This document shows, piece by piece, positions 24,869-37,900 of a DNA stretch of 64,000 nt. Location: NCBI GenBank assembly GCA_963971285.1, contig OZ020244.1:25234001-25298000 (forward strand), read 5' to 3'. The translations under genes were made by a program, and so were the position numbers. The stretch's first letter is position 1; each line of letters begins with the position of its first letter. The DNA comes from Astropecten irregularis. Its lineage: Eukaryota > Echinodermata > Asteroidea > Paxillosida > Astropectinidae. The notes under the pieces were generated by a model. The model was not told the origin of the DNA. It did not search any database and worked only from the letters and a program-made list of their open reading frames with translations.

Positions 24869-26747
24869 AATCAATTTGTTTTAAATGCTTGCCAGGATTT
24901 TGACGAAGTGTTAACTTTTAAAAAAAAAAATCATTGCGTAATGAAAGGAATAAACCACAAACCTACATTGACTAACAAACAAAACTCATTGAAAAAAAGA
25001 AAAACACTTAAATTTTGATGGACTTTGTTCAAGTGGGTAACGTTAATTTAGTGCATTTATGTGAATGGGTTACAAACAAAGACATTACTGTTTGTATTGT
25101 ATAAGTCTTTGTGAACATGGTTCTTTCTTCCAATTCAGTATAAAAAGACCAAAACTTTTTCTGCATTCAGTATTTTGTAAAACAGAAATATTTCAATTCT
25201 CACAACACAATGTTAATATTTACCGGCTTGATTTAAACTTTCCGAAATCGTACATTGTTCTGATTTCCCAATAGTTCAAACTATCCTGAGCAGTGAGTAT
25301 TTGAAGTACCCTTAAATATTTTTGGCTACCTTTGGATTTTTGTATTCATCTTTCAAAGCATTCATTCTCGCATCATTATGGTTTGATAGTCAGAATATCT
25401 TTGACAATATAGAAGCAATTCTGGAATCAATATACTTAATAATAATAAATGAAATTGAATACATTCCAGTAATGTCATTATCTGTGATGAACCAAAAAAT
25501 AAATCAAAATTTCCTCCAATTTTTTTTCTTTCGATGGATGTTTCTTACTAAAATTTGATTACATTTAATCCTTGAGTATTAACAAGTTTAAATTTTGTGT
25601 ACAAATCACTGCATGAAACAAAGGAAAACGTCAATTGAAAATGTTGAGATTTTTGTTTGGTAATGAGCATTTTCAAGTGTTTTTTCTTAAATGATTAAGG
25701 AGATTTTCCTCATCTTTGTGTTATGTTTTTTTTCATAGCCATCATCATTGTATAACATGGCAGTCACATAGAAAATAGAATGTTGCCGTTTGTCTATTAG
25801 CAATGGACCCTTCTGACCTGTCAATCGAACTGCACATTGACCAATCGGAGCACGCTTTTTAATCAGGTGACCATGAAAGCCTCGGTCAAACTCGGCCACA
25901 TTCTATATATAAAATACACATGTGGGCGGGGCTTAAGAGCAAAGCCGGAACGGTCCATTGTTTTACTTGTTCTAGTTTTCAGCAAACAATAGGAAACAGT
26001 ACCCCAAGTGTCATACATGTATATCATATGAATACTTTTTAGTGGGTAAACCAATATCTCTCTTCCATCCATTATCACGATACAAAATTTGTAAAGCAAT
26101 ACTTCGAAAAATTTATCCATGGAATGAAATAGGTATGTATAAGACATACATTTTCTTGTTGTACATACCGGTACATATAATTATACTATGTGCATTGTAT
26201 ATATCAATATATCCTACATAATATTTAACAAATTATTTCTAATATTTTGGTCAATCTGGTTCGTGCTTTGTCAAGTTCTCCCAAATTCATTGCATCTGAG
26301 TTGAAATGATACAACTAGTCAGTGCAACCGAATCAAGTTAGGAGAACTGCGACAGACCTGTTACTTTTTGTATGCATTGTTTGTATGCATTGAACTAAAA
26401 TGTTGTGGAGCTTAAAGTGGTATACGTATGCAGGTGCATGTTAACAATTTTCCAAGGGCCAGTTATTTTCTTATGTAAATATTATTGTTCTAAATGACAT
26501 TGTGTAGTCCCTGTTATATAAATATTATTATTATCCCTTGGGAAATAGCTGAAAGATACTTGAATTTCCAATAAATAACTATCAATTGAATCGTATCCCT
26601 TGTCAATGTGTCAGTAATTTAAAACCAAAGTTATATTCATGTCATTGTACCCAGTTGAGATACATGTTGTAGAGTGTCCATGTAGCAGCAGGCTACTTGT
26701 GCCATTCTATAACATGATACTCTGATTCCTTAAGAATAAATGTTGTA

Positions 26748-27051
26748 CTAGTCCTGTTTGGTAGGAAACCAACAAATGTTCACAGATTTTTCGTATATCT
26801 TACAGGGTATAAAGATGGACCTGGTACAAACATACCATTGGAAACTTTTTGCCTGAAATGCTGTATTTATCACAATTGCCCTACAATTTTGTGTAACAAT
26901 GCAACGGTTTTTCGCCATTTTGTACTTTTTCCAATGACCAATTGAGCTGAATATTGCACAGGTTTGTTTTTATTTAATGACAAATCAAAATTACGAGCAG
27001 ACCGCAGCTGTACTATCAACTCAACTAAAGTATGATGCTACTTACTTTTAA
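26748..27051 (+). repeat. Family A, diverged copy
   Basis: Contains the TATAAAGATGGACCTGGTAC and AAACATACCATTG body words and ends AAAGTATGATGCTACTTAC. The left end is degraded. Confidence 0.6.
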
Positions 27052-27439
27052 GGTGTAGAGCCTGTTTCTGACTAATCAAAGAACAAGTGTAAAATAAACA
27101 TGCAATACATGACATTTTGACATGAGGGAATGGTAGAAGTATGTTGGTGTTACAGTGGAACTTGTTCCAAAGCTGTGTGGTACAGCTACCCAGTCCATGG
27201 GATGTAATTTGCACTTGGGAGGTGCTGGACCAACTGGGTGTGTAAATGCCTGCAATCGTGGAACCCCTCTGTTTGTTTGGACTTTTCGGTAGCAGCTCAA
27301 TTGGTTTTGTATATGCTTTCCAATCGTGGACATTTTCCCAACTGTGGACCATAATGTTCCTTGTGTTATAATATATAAGTCCAATGTTTCTAATGCCTCT
27401 ACAAACTTAACAAGCCTCACATGAAGTGAAAGTGCCTGG

Positions 27440-27560
27440 GCCAATTTCATAGAGCCCTACGAAATTTGCTTTTATAGATCAAACAGGATTGCCAATCAAA
27501 TTGTCATGTGATGTTTACTGCTTCTCACTTGTATTCGGCCATTGTTTGCTGAGCATAACA
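27440..27560. repeat. Family C repeat, partial
   Basis: Starts GGCCAATTTCATAGAGCC and contains TTGTATTCGGCCATTGTTTG and GAGTTTTGGCTGGCATAC, as in full copies at 43,271, 47,193 and 55,438. Confidence 0.65.
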
Positions 27561-30168
27561 TTCACAATGAGTTTTGGCTGGCATACTGAGTTTCCTGGGC
27601 ATTTGTTGCCAAGTGGAATTCTGACAATTTGATGGCCATCTGATTCCCAGATCTGGGACCCAGTGTGACATCATGCTGTGGCATCCAGCCAATGAAAATT
27701 CAAGAATGATAAATATGCTACCATGGGAACCATGGTACATCCATCATACATCCATCATAATTATCTGTCATGACGTGCCTAAATGTTTTCTAGAAAAAAA
27801 TACCCCCCCCCCGAAAAAAAAAAACGGCCCCAAAACAACATGAACAATTCTGCTGCTGAAAAGTTGTTTTCACTTTTGTCTAGCTGATGTTATTAGAAAA
27901 CAAAGATTTATCACACATTTATTATCATTTATGTCCATTCAGTCAGCGATTCAATCTATGGTAGCATGTTGCACTGAACCCAAATGAATCCTTTTTCAAC
28001 ATTTTATAGATGGATTTCATATAATACTACCCTGATTACCACCCTCACAAAGCAGGCATGTATGTTTTGCTAAAATCAGTGTGGTTATAAGACTGGCCAT
28101 TTTTGTGGAAAAACCCCTTGTAACTACTCAAAATGTAGGTGGGGATATTCCCATTCGATCATTCTAATATGCCCTATGAACAACCCGGATTATTTGGGTT
28201 AATTCAGCCAAAATTTGTTTAAAAGGTGCTTCAGAAAGATTAGTAATGGTGTCCATGAAACACAATATCAATTTATTCCTTATTGAGAATGCAGTGACAA
28301 TTCATTCTAACTTGACAAGACTCCTATAATTATAATCGAACATAATTTGGGGGTAAATATAGATAAGGGCTTATGAGTTAAACTTTTAGTCAATCAATGC
28401 GTACGGCTGGTTATCGTCTATAAAACTGCAGTTTATTAGGCCTAGCCTAACCGACCACTAGGCCTAACACAAGGATCGAACGAAAGGTTATGGGCGCACT
28501 CACCCCAGGCCTAAAATGCCGACTCGCTACAATGGTACGTATAGAGATACAGATGACACTCTGACTTTTACTTTTCTCTCGCTGGACAATGTTTTAATTT
28601 CCAGGCATAGGCCTAGCCCCTATACACAATTTTGGCAAAAGAAAAGTTGACTAGTAGTCTAGAAAAGGACGATACTACACCACAATTTTAGAGGCTAGTT
28701 TGGAATGGGTGAAACAAAATACTGTGCATGTATAATTCATATTTCCTAAGACGAACTTTACTTATGCTTTACCATCTTCACGAAGACCGTCGGCGTACTA
28801 CCATCATGTTCTTTATGGTGGTTTCCTATGGCATGGCACGGGACGAGTCTAACCATTGTCATGACGACATGAGCTATAGTCAAAGTGAAATAGGCCTTAT
28901 TATTTTCAGACCGAAAAGTATAATTAGCCATAGCAAATGTTGTATCCGAGTCCGGTTGGTCCGAGTCCAAGACCGAGTCCGGTCAACCCGAGTCCGAGCC
29001 GGAGGTTAAAGCTTTTGCGACCTTCAAAACGCTCATGTAATAGTGCACTAAATTTGAATGAATTTGAATGCATATAGGGCCTACCTTTTTGAGTGGGCAA
29101 GTTTCGTCCTCCCTGCTACTTCTTCTTCTTTTCATATTGTCCTACGTACACAATGGTTTGCTGCATGGTGAATCCAGTCAGTCGGTCAGAAGAACCACAA
29201 CTGACTTTATGTGGTTACCGCTGGTGTTTGTTGACTTTGTTCAATTATCTTCACTTGAAATTTACGGTCGACGGGCTGGGTTATTAAAAGCAAATTCTGG
29301 ACCATTAATATCACTGCATATTGAAGAAAGACCGGCAGCATTCATAGTTCCCAACCTGGATTTACTTTTTTTGATTATGATGGATGAAAAGAGCAGACGC
29401 TATTCATGAAATCGTGTTGTTTTGAAAAGCCCGGGTACTGCCACATCCGGGGATTTGTGACGTATCGTCTGACATCCTCGCGCGCAAAAAACGAAAGCAC
29501 AAAATCGCCACGACGCTCTGACAAATAGTCGGGTGCCGTATTCGCATTGTAATTATGATTCGAGTATTTTGTGCCTAGATGCATGACCGTTGCCTTACTA
29601 AAAAAACAGACGATATTTTTTCGCTGGATTTTATATACAGATAATCTGCACACCCGTTTTGTTTTTAAAGAGCTACTTATCTAAAGACAAAAACAATACA
29701 AAATGTAGCCGTTGAATAGCTCCCTCTCGCGGTGAAAGGGTATCTTGTTACTGTTCAGTCGAGTTTTTTTCTGGCAAAAACAGAAACCGGTACATTTTCC
29801 CTTTGATAGTCGTTTGAAGCAATCATTGCAGATTAAGCCGTACAGTACAGTGAGGTCTGTATCAGCAACAATCATGCATCACTCTTAATACCATTGTAGA
29901 AAGTAATCAATTTATTTGCTTATCCCAAAGCGCTTGTAAAAACCTAAAAAAATAATAATAATAATGTCATGAGGCAAACATAAGGCGACCACATGCACAT
30001 CCGAATAAATAGTTTGGTTTCTTTAGCAACAGGAATCATAAAGCTGTTGAGTTTGCCCGGGGATGTTATTGCGACGTTTCCATGGACAAATACCTTTGAA
30101 TGTTGCATATAGGGGAACTTATCTGCATGGTGGGAAATAAACTAGCGAAAATACACTTAAAGCCTTAA

Positions 30169-30529
30169 AGGTAGTATCATGGGTAGCATACCGAAACAGA
30201 AATCTTCACAGGTTTACATATAACTTACAGGGTATAAAGATGGTGATGGTAGAAACATACCGTTAAAATTTTTTCGCCTGCAATGCTGTATTTATCCAGA
30301 AATTACTAAAACAAATACCGATAACAGTTTTGATCTCGGGGTAAGATCAAAACCATTCTTTATGTTTTATAAGAAAAATTGAGTCGGGCCTATTTCGCTA
30401 TTTTCTCGTGACTCAGAATGATGTCCAATTAAGTTCAAATTTTCACAGGTTTATTATTTTTACGTACATGCAGGATGAGAAAAAGTGTGGGTGCTGTTCT
30501 GTGACTTATACCATTCATGTGCTATACCT
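30169..30529 (+). repeat. Family A element
   Basis: TTAA at 30,165-30,168 and 30,530-30,533. The left end AGGTAGTATCATGGGTAGCA is of the main type, and the right end CATGTGCTATACCT is of the subtype, so this looks like a recombinant or intermediate copy. Confidence 0.7.
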
Positions 30530-31212
30530 TTAAGTGGGTGACTTCAGGCAATGTATGGGATGATTACCAAGGGACACCGAATGACTTTCAAGTTCTGAGA
30601 CGCACGAGTATGTCCCATGCGTTGACTATCGGACGGAGGGTTGGGTGGGGAAGTTGTAACTTTATCTTGCAAACATTTCAGAAAGCTGCCAAAAAATCCA
30701 AGTCCATGTGGGAGAGCGAATATGATTTATGATATCCTGTCACTATCGGGTGTATGATGAGAAGGAACGCTGGACCGGACTGGTATGTTAAGGGAGGGTC
30801 TACAAGGCGTTTCATGTACACACCGAGTTGTACCACCATGCTTGCTAGGCTGGGTAACCAACCCGAACTTGTTGAAGTGACAAAGCGACTGAATGTTTTA
30901 TGGATCACAAATTCAATTTTTTGTAGAATAAAATGACATGAATGGGTCAAAAATCACTCCCGTGGAAATTGATTTATGACACCAAGAATGTGTAGGCCCA
31001 TTTCTACACCTGTGGCACACCCTAAGTTAATGTTTTTCTGTTTCTGTATATACAAAAATTTAATGAGCCTATACAAACAATGATATAATATCATGACTTT
31101 TCTTTTCAAGATGTCAATGGTATATACAATCTATGAGCATCCTATAATAGATCATAGCCGATATAGACAAGACAATGAAATATATATTGCCATTTGATTA
31201 AACAAACTTTTA

Positions 31213-31372
31213 GGCGTTTCGGAAACGGGTCTCAGACTCAGGCTCCGGTTCTATTTCGTGAATCCATTCTAAAATAACGGGTATAGAGGCTTTTGGCTGC
31301 GGTTCTGAAGTATATTCTCTGGTCAGTTGAAAAACGGAAAACAGAGCTTCAGCTAAAATGAAAAAAACCACA
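31213..31372. repeat. Family H repeat, partial
   Basis: Has the CTCAGACTCAGGCTCCGG end and ATTCTAAAATAACGGGTAT body word, lacking the opposite end. Confidence 0.6.
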
Positions 31373-32740
31373 ATGGAATCTTATGAGAAACTATGCCAGT
31401 AGGCTATCTTACCTAAAGGCAAAAGCAACTTGAATACTACGACTCGAGTCCAAAATCCGCGGTAAGTACTGCACCTTTAATACGGGCTATGATATACTGC
31501 ACTTTTCCTGTATGCATAAATACTTCGAGCACAAAATGCATTTGTTTATTTGTGTAAATCAAACTGCATTTCACTGGGAGAACCCAGCCCAGTTGAAGAG
31601 GAATTCAGCTGAGGTCACGTCCATAAGATATTCAGAATCCTTGATGAAACATCGTGCTTGAATGTGATTCTCAGACCGTGACTTATAGAGTTATAATGCT
31701 TGTCGTGGGGAAAGCTTAGAACTTTGTATACTACTGGGTAATCGTATGCATTCGGCAATTTGTTTGTTTGTCCGATTTTGTTTGTTTGTTGTTTGTCTGT
31801 TTTGGTTTGTTTGTCTATCAGACGGAGTGTTTATTTGTTCATTTGTTTGTGCAGGGCCTCCGTCGACTGTTCTCCACTATTCTCTCACTGGTTCCTTCTT
31901 AAGAAACTATCCCAAAAATGTTCCTTACAAATTGGGATCAGTTTCATGGAGATGCTATTAAGATCCAAATGTTGATCATTAAAACAAAATCTACATTGAA
32001 ATACAAGTTACCGGTCACAACTTCGTGCAATGTGTACAGGGGCGGATCTAGCTTTTTGGTAAGGGGGGGGGTTTACCCAGAGTGAATTTTTCTAGCCAGG
32101 CACTGCGAGGGCGGGTGGGGGTAGGTGTGTAGTAAACCCCCCCCCCCCCCCCCCCCTCACTTCCTCTATGCTTTAGGTTCCAATTATTGAAACCAGAACT
32201 GAATGCTTCTTCATTATTTGGCAATACAATATGCATATAATTTCTGAGATGGTGTTAAAACAAAACAAGACGGACAAATTGTCTGTAACTTAACCCAAGT
32301 CAGATTGTTTTGGGTGGCAGAAAATATTCCTCTTATATCGTGCTCGTATTGCTGATAATTTGGGCAATTTAATCCCCAAATCAAGCCCATAAAATGTTAT
32401 GAGCGTCTCCTCAGTGAATTTTATTATATTTCTGTGGGCTGGAATTCTCACAGGGGGGCTATAGCTAGGCGGTTGGACAATTTACTTCCAAATATTTCCT
32501 TCTAAATTCGATCTTGCCTTTAGTGCCAATCCTGACACATAAATGATTCCGTTTTATACCCTGGGGTTGTTATGTGAGCGCTGTGCAAGTCATATTCCAC
32601 GGGATAATTTTACAAGGATTCATTTCAATTTTAGGCTTGGCCGGCTTGTTGGTTTGCCCGTAAGGAGAACTTTGGGAAGTTGAGGTGAAATATGCAGGAA
32701 ACTTGTTAAGACCGAATTCTCTGAAGGTCTGGCATGACTG

Positions 32741-32840
32741 TAGTCTGGTTCTCTGCCCTAAGATTCCCTGACGACTCTAATTAAAAAATATTAGAATCGA
32801 CAGACAACAGTCGGTGATTTTTGGTCTGGGAACCAGACTA
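32741..32840. repeat. 100-bp Mutator-like MITE with 9-bp target duplication
   Basis: Ends TAGTCTGGTT and AACCAGACTA are perfect complements and extend imperfectly inward. GCATGACTG is repeated directly at 32,732-32,740 and 32,841-32,849. The 9-bp duplication and small size fit a deletion derivative of a Mutator-like element. Confidence 0.75.
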
Positions 32841-33154
32841 GCATGACTGCATCATATTTTTCTTCAAGATTTATGTGGTTTTTTTTAGGGGTTGGGTAAA
32901 ATGTCAAAGGTTTTGGATTTTAAGAAAGATTTGATGTTTTGCATGATGACAATACGATTCTTACATGGTGTTTCCGCAAACCGATCCACATGCTTTGGAT
33001 TTTGTTTTTCAATTTTTTTTCTTTTACAAAGAAATGACAACATTTTCATATTTTTTCAATAGTAAAGTTATACCATGAAGTTGACAGTAATATGTAATTA
33101 TCTGCACGTGACAAAAATCATCACAATTTTGTCAATACAAGTAATAATTTTGTT

Positions 33155-33215
33155 TAGCCTCTGAAAAAGATCCTGTTAGGATGGAAAGGTCAGGCCCTCC
33201 TAACTCCAAGCAAAA
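33155..33215 (-). repeat. Family B fragment
   Basis: AAAGATCCTGTTAGGATGG followed by CAGGCCCTCCTAACTCCAAG; one isolated unit. Confidence 0.6.
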
Positions 33216-33339
33216 TAATGTTGTGTTTACACTTACTAGAAAGATTTATAATGTTTGTCTTTTTTCTTGATGTTAATTAAATATGCAATGTGGGTAAAAT
33301 TTAACAATTAAAATAACATCATCATCAAATAACCACCAA

Positions 33340-33452
33340 GGAAACTGACAGAATTTAAAGTCATTGAAAAGTGAACAAAGAAAGTTACTGGAGCGTTTCC
33401 TGCTGGTTGAAATCCCACCCCAGTCAATTTTTCTCTGTTCACTTTTCAATTA
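33340..33452. repeat. Head-to-head tRNA-like fragments
   Basis: A minus-strand copy (GAAAAGTGAACAAAGAAAG ... TGGAGCG) abuts a plus-strand copy (AAATCCCACCCCAGTCAATT ... GTTCACTTTTCAA). The result is an inverted repeat whose arms are 3' parts of the family G repeat. Compare 38,490-38,757. Confidence 0.6.
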
Positions 33453-33994
33453 GAATATTACTATGGTGTTAATCCTTGACAAAAAGAACTGTTGAAACTG
33501 GCAAAAGAATTTATGAATTTCAAATCTTAAATATAAAGCAAAAACAACAGCAACAAAACAACGATTTGATGCAAGTAAATTTCCGGTAAGGTAATATGTA
33601 TTTTATTTTTTCATTTAAGACTGTAACACAGAAATATGCTTCATCATTGAACATGCACAGCACGTAACAAATCAATTTGGTATTTACTTACTGTTTACAC
33701 TTTGACTGCGTTATAAAGTTATAATAGATCATATGATATTTCTGATATTTAATACTTCTACTTTCATTTTTAAAACAATGAGCGTTGTTCTCTTGCAGAA
33801 AACCATCTTGAAATATTGGACAAAGCTATAATCTTTCATAGTAATTATATGTTAGCACATATGCATATATATACACCCACCACTTATTTTCTTAATATAT
33901 AGAACTGCATATCCTCCAACAAATTATGGAATGATTTGGCAACTTTCACTATATAAATGATAAATTTAGTTATTAAATTATAATTAAAGCTAAA

Positions 33995-34133
33995 GGGATC
34001 GATTTCACGAAGCCCTACGATGGATCGTAACTCGGCTTATGAAGGATAACCCATCATATCCTACGTAGGGCTGCAATGCATCTTAAGTCCTATGACTGAA
34101 ATTAAGTTACGAAGAGTTTAGTGAAATCAATCC
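33995..34133 (+). repeat. Family E element
   Basis: GATCGATTTCACGAAGCCCT at one end and GTTTAGTGAAATCAATCC at the other, with CTACGTAGGGCTGCAATGC inside. Confidence 0.65.
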
Positions 34134-34329
34134 AAGGTCATATGTCACAAGCCTGCATATTGCAATCTTGTTTTTGCAAATGTTTACATCATTCACAACA
34201 GTTAAAATTATGGTCATGTCATCATATATTTGAATCTCACAATATATGAGATTTTGTTTCACAAACAGAATGTGGACAATGACACAAAGTAATCATTTGA
34301 AGATTTTGTTTAGTTGCTGCACTGGCAGA

Positions 34330-34562
34330 AAAGCAATTACTAGGGACAGCAATGCAATGACTAGGGGCAGCAAGGCAATGACCAGTGGCACCAAGGCAAC
34401 GCCCAAGAGCACCAGGGCAATCAGGGGCACCAAGGTAATGACCAGGGGCACCAAGGTAATGATCAGGGGCATCAGGGGCACCAAGGCAAAGACCGGGGCA
34501 CCAAGGCAAAGACCAGGGACACCAAGGCAATGACCAGGGGTACCAAGGCAATGACAAGAGGT
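34330..34562. repeat. Minisatellite, CACCAAGGCAATGACCAGGGG-like unit
   Basis: About eleven degenerate units of 15-24 bp based on CAAGGCAATGACCAGGGG. It starts about 365 bp beyond the ATG7 stop codon, and so could lie in the ATG7 3' UTR or just past it. It stays open in several frames (apparent PWYPWSLPWCP or TRGTKAMT repeats) purely because of unit length; I do not call a protein. Confidence 0.8.
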
Positions 34563-34926
34563 ACTGAGGTAGTCACATTTGTCAACTGTGTGAAGCTTCT
34601 GTCATTCCACTAGATCACAGTACCAAATATTTGTAATGATGCACTTGCAAACTGCCATGCGACCAAAATACCACAGAAATCATCTTTAATCTCAATGAAA
34701 AAAAAAACCCAATTTGCTGATGTTTGCAATTGGCCATACATTATAGTTGGCCATACTTTTCATGGCACACAAAGTTCTGGGTACAATTTGCTTTCTACAC
34801 TACAACAACGAAGCCTTCCGGGACACTGTCTCGCTAAACTTGTCCGAAAGTCAGGCCGAGGAATCATGGGATACCTGCATGAATATGCATGGAGTTGCAT
34901 GATGGGGAGATCCACCCCACGGAGAT

Positions 34927-37900
34927 TCACTCCACACTTTCGTCATCGCTGAAGGCAAAAATCTGAAGAAAAGAAAAGATCCAAACGATAAGGATTAAAT
35001 ACCAAAACTCATTGCCGATTAAAACAGGGTATTCCCCATACACAAGACAAATATACTCTTAGTTTTCATGGGCACTCAAGCTTAGTGAGTACAAAAGAGT
35101 TCAAATTTAAGCAAACATTTCAGTAGGGCAAGCATGTAAAAGTGAACTTCCATTGATATAATTGATGGCAGTACTAGCCATATACACTGTTAAAATTTCA
35201 AACAAGCCAGCATATTGAATGCCAGATTGTTCATATCTTCTAAAAAGATTTGGCATTGGCATTGATTGCCCGAGGTGCCATAGAATACATGCACTGATGT
35301 ATACAGCACAGGGAATGTTAGACTGGTAACCAAATGTTTGCTGGTAACCAATGTCAGCTGGTAACTAATGTTTGCAGGTTACCAATGTTAGCTGGTAACT
35401 AATGTCAGCTGGTAACTAATGTAATAGCTGGTAACCAATGTCAGCTAGTAGCCAATGTGAACTAGTAACCAATGTGAACTGGTAACCAAGTTAGCTTGTA
35501 ACCGATGTTAGCTGGTACACAATGTTAGCTGGAAACCAATATGAGCTGGTAACTAATGTTGGCTGGTGACCAATGTTTAGCTATGACAAGCTTTTCTGTG
35601 CTTAACAAGTCTATGGGCCTTTTCAAAATGGAGGCTCAGGCTCAGGCTCCGGTTCTGTCATCCATATGCTGAAAATATAGGGAGTGGTTTTTCATTGAAG
35701 CTGAAGCTTTGCTTTCCTTTTCAAGCCAGAGAATCTATTTCCGAACCATAGCCAAAGTCTCTATTTTGATACCTGTTATTTTAAAATGGATTCATGAAAT
35801 GAAGCCAAAGCCTGAGTCTGAGCTTCTGTTTTGAATGAGGTCCTATACTCCTATGTGCCGAGTCCACCACAGCAGAGAGTCTTGCAATCAGTAAACTTAC
35901 TTCACAGTTCTCTGTATCAGAGTGTAGCTTGGTCAGTCCGGTCAGATCCTCCAGGTAATGAGGCTCATTGAAGGCTCGTAAGAGGAAGTCAAATCCCTCT
36001 CTCTCATAGTGGTCAAGCACGGTGGTGGAACAAGCTGTGCACATGTCAAAGGCCATACTGGATGGTAAGAGGCTATGGTAACGAGATAGAAAACCACGGA
36101 TCTGCAACAAAATGAAGAAATCATTGTTGTTATCACATACCCCAACCCCAGCCTTCAGAAGCTCCATTAAACCTATCTTACTTCAACCATAAAACATTCA
36201 GTAGATTTAGATACTGATCCACTCTCGTCAACTTCCAGTATAGTCCCTGGAGGACCTTTCGGAAGTAAACACTACAAGGTACAAAGTACATAATAGTACC
36301 ATACATTTTGCAGTCGATTTCACAAAGCACTAAGATTTGTCAGTCTTACATGTAGATGTGAATCTGTCTTAAAGCAAATTGTGTCACACCACACAAATCA
36401 CTATGGTGATACTGACAACTCACTTTAAGATTTGTCTTTATTTTTTTTTAAATGCATCCCTGCTTTACGGTGATTTGTCAAAATGGTATGTGATATTTTT
36501 AACATATCTTTTGTAAGGTGTTAACAACCCATTTAGCCTCTGAGAAAGATCCTGCTAGAATCAAAGCATACTAGGCCCTCCTAACTCTGACCATCTCAAC
36601 CGGTATTACTGAATACACAGAGCTAGCACAAAACCTGTACCATCTGTACTTTGTGCAGCTAGTGCCCAAAACCATTAATATTCAGAGAGAGAAATCCTTG
36701 ATACACTGCCCATTGAGTACCGACTGACTGGTGAGTATAGGCGTATACTGTAGCTGACTGGCAAATCAATGATGATACCCTACTCCTATACACATATCTG
36801 TCATGTCAGTCACACACAGTCATAAACACAGCTGTTGTTGTATACACACGCGTATTTGGCATAACATCGGCCGACATCATTCATACATATAACTCCCCAC
36901 CCCCCCTCCCCCCTCCCCTCTGATCCGGGGACCTGGGGCTTTATAGTACGCAATTTTCACAGCTGTAGACCGACTGTGACTGAGCCAGAGTTAGAATTGA
37001 AGAATGAAAAGGGATTGGTAAGGAAAAAAGGAAGAAAAAATGAAGAACAAAAAATTCCTTCAGACTGGGTTGGTATGATCCGAGCTATTCCAAACGTTCC
37101 ATTTATTTGTACAGCAGTAAAGGCATAACACTGACTACTAGTCATCATCGCATGTATGTGTGTACAGATCGGCACATAGTTGAGTGACGTTTGAAAGCCC
37201 CCCCCCCCCCCCCCCCACCCAGGAATATTCTATTAAATTCTCATTATCAGCTCTTCAGATATGGTAAGCGGTGGTCTGTCTGGCGTGAACTGTCTGCAGA
37301 GGAAGACATTTGAAGATGGATTTCTTTTCTATTGATTTCATATTTCTCTTTGTCAAGTGAATATCTTCGCTATTCACACAGCTGCATTACGAAAGTCCGT
37401 ATAATGCACTTTACTAGTCAACTTTCTTTCAAAGGGGGTTTGGCAGGAAGGAGGGTATCCAGTGTTAATTTGGTCTCCCCCTCTTTTTTTCCTTCTCTTT
37501 TTGAGTCTCTCTCCCCCTCTAGCTATAGTTATGTTGGTTTTTCTTTTTTTCATTACTTTTTTTCTTTTGCTGAAAGAAAAGGGGAGGGGTGGGGGAGTAC
37601 CACACCTCTCACGTTCCTCCCTCTTGGATCCGCCCCTGTTTGTTACTGTTTTTGTTTTGTTACAAACAATGAAGGAATGCATGATTATTAAAGCCTGTTT
37701 AATACACAGTTAATATGCAGCATGTAAAAGTCACCACCTTTGGGAAAAGGCATTGAACACTGTTTAACTGTGGGGATATAATGAAAACGAATCTTTGTGA
37801 CATTTTGATTTTTTTAGTTTGATACATTAAACGTTATTAGGATACTCATACTAAAATAATCAATGGAACAGTTCACTGATATACATAGTAGATTCCTGAA

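Larger units (their letters stand above)
22750..34926. other. Convergent intergenic interval between VGLL4 and ATG7
   Basis: No credible coding exon seen. The AT-rich, repeat-poor stretch 23,200-26,600 could be a long VGLL4 3' UTR; AATAAA words occur near 23,735, 23,865 and 26,571, but none can be chosen from sequence. On the ATG7 side, an AATAAA on the minus strand lies near 33,601. A stretch at 28.4-29.9 kb is locally richer in CpG and has a run of GAGTCCGG-like units (28,945-29,003), with no gene I recognise. Homopolymer C runs occur at 27,805 and 32,137. Confidence 0.5.

Noticed and set aside
29068..29409. 113-codon plus-strand frame with an N-terminal hydrophobic run
   Set aside because: Leu/Ser-rich start mimics a signal peptide, but there is no family match and no supporting neighbour exon.
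31746..31975. Two overlapping 71-codon frames rich in Cys, Phe and Leu
   Set aside because: Generated by a TTTGTTTG simple repeat read in different frames.
32132..32156. Long C homopolymers (also 27,805, 37,198 and 53,781)
   Set aside because: Likely ordinary simple repeats whose exact lengths may be sequencing or assembly uncertain; no function proposed.
37332..37713. Overlapping ~100-119 codon frames
   Set aside because: Driven by a pyrimidine-rich stretch in ATG7 intron 16; low complexity.
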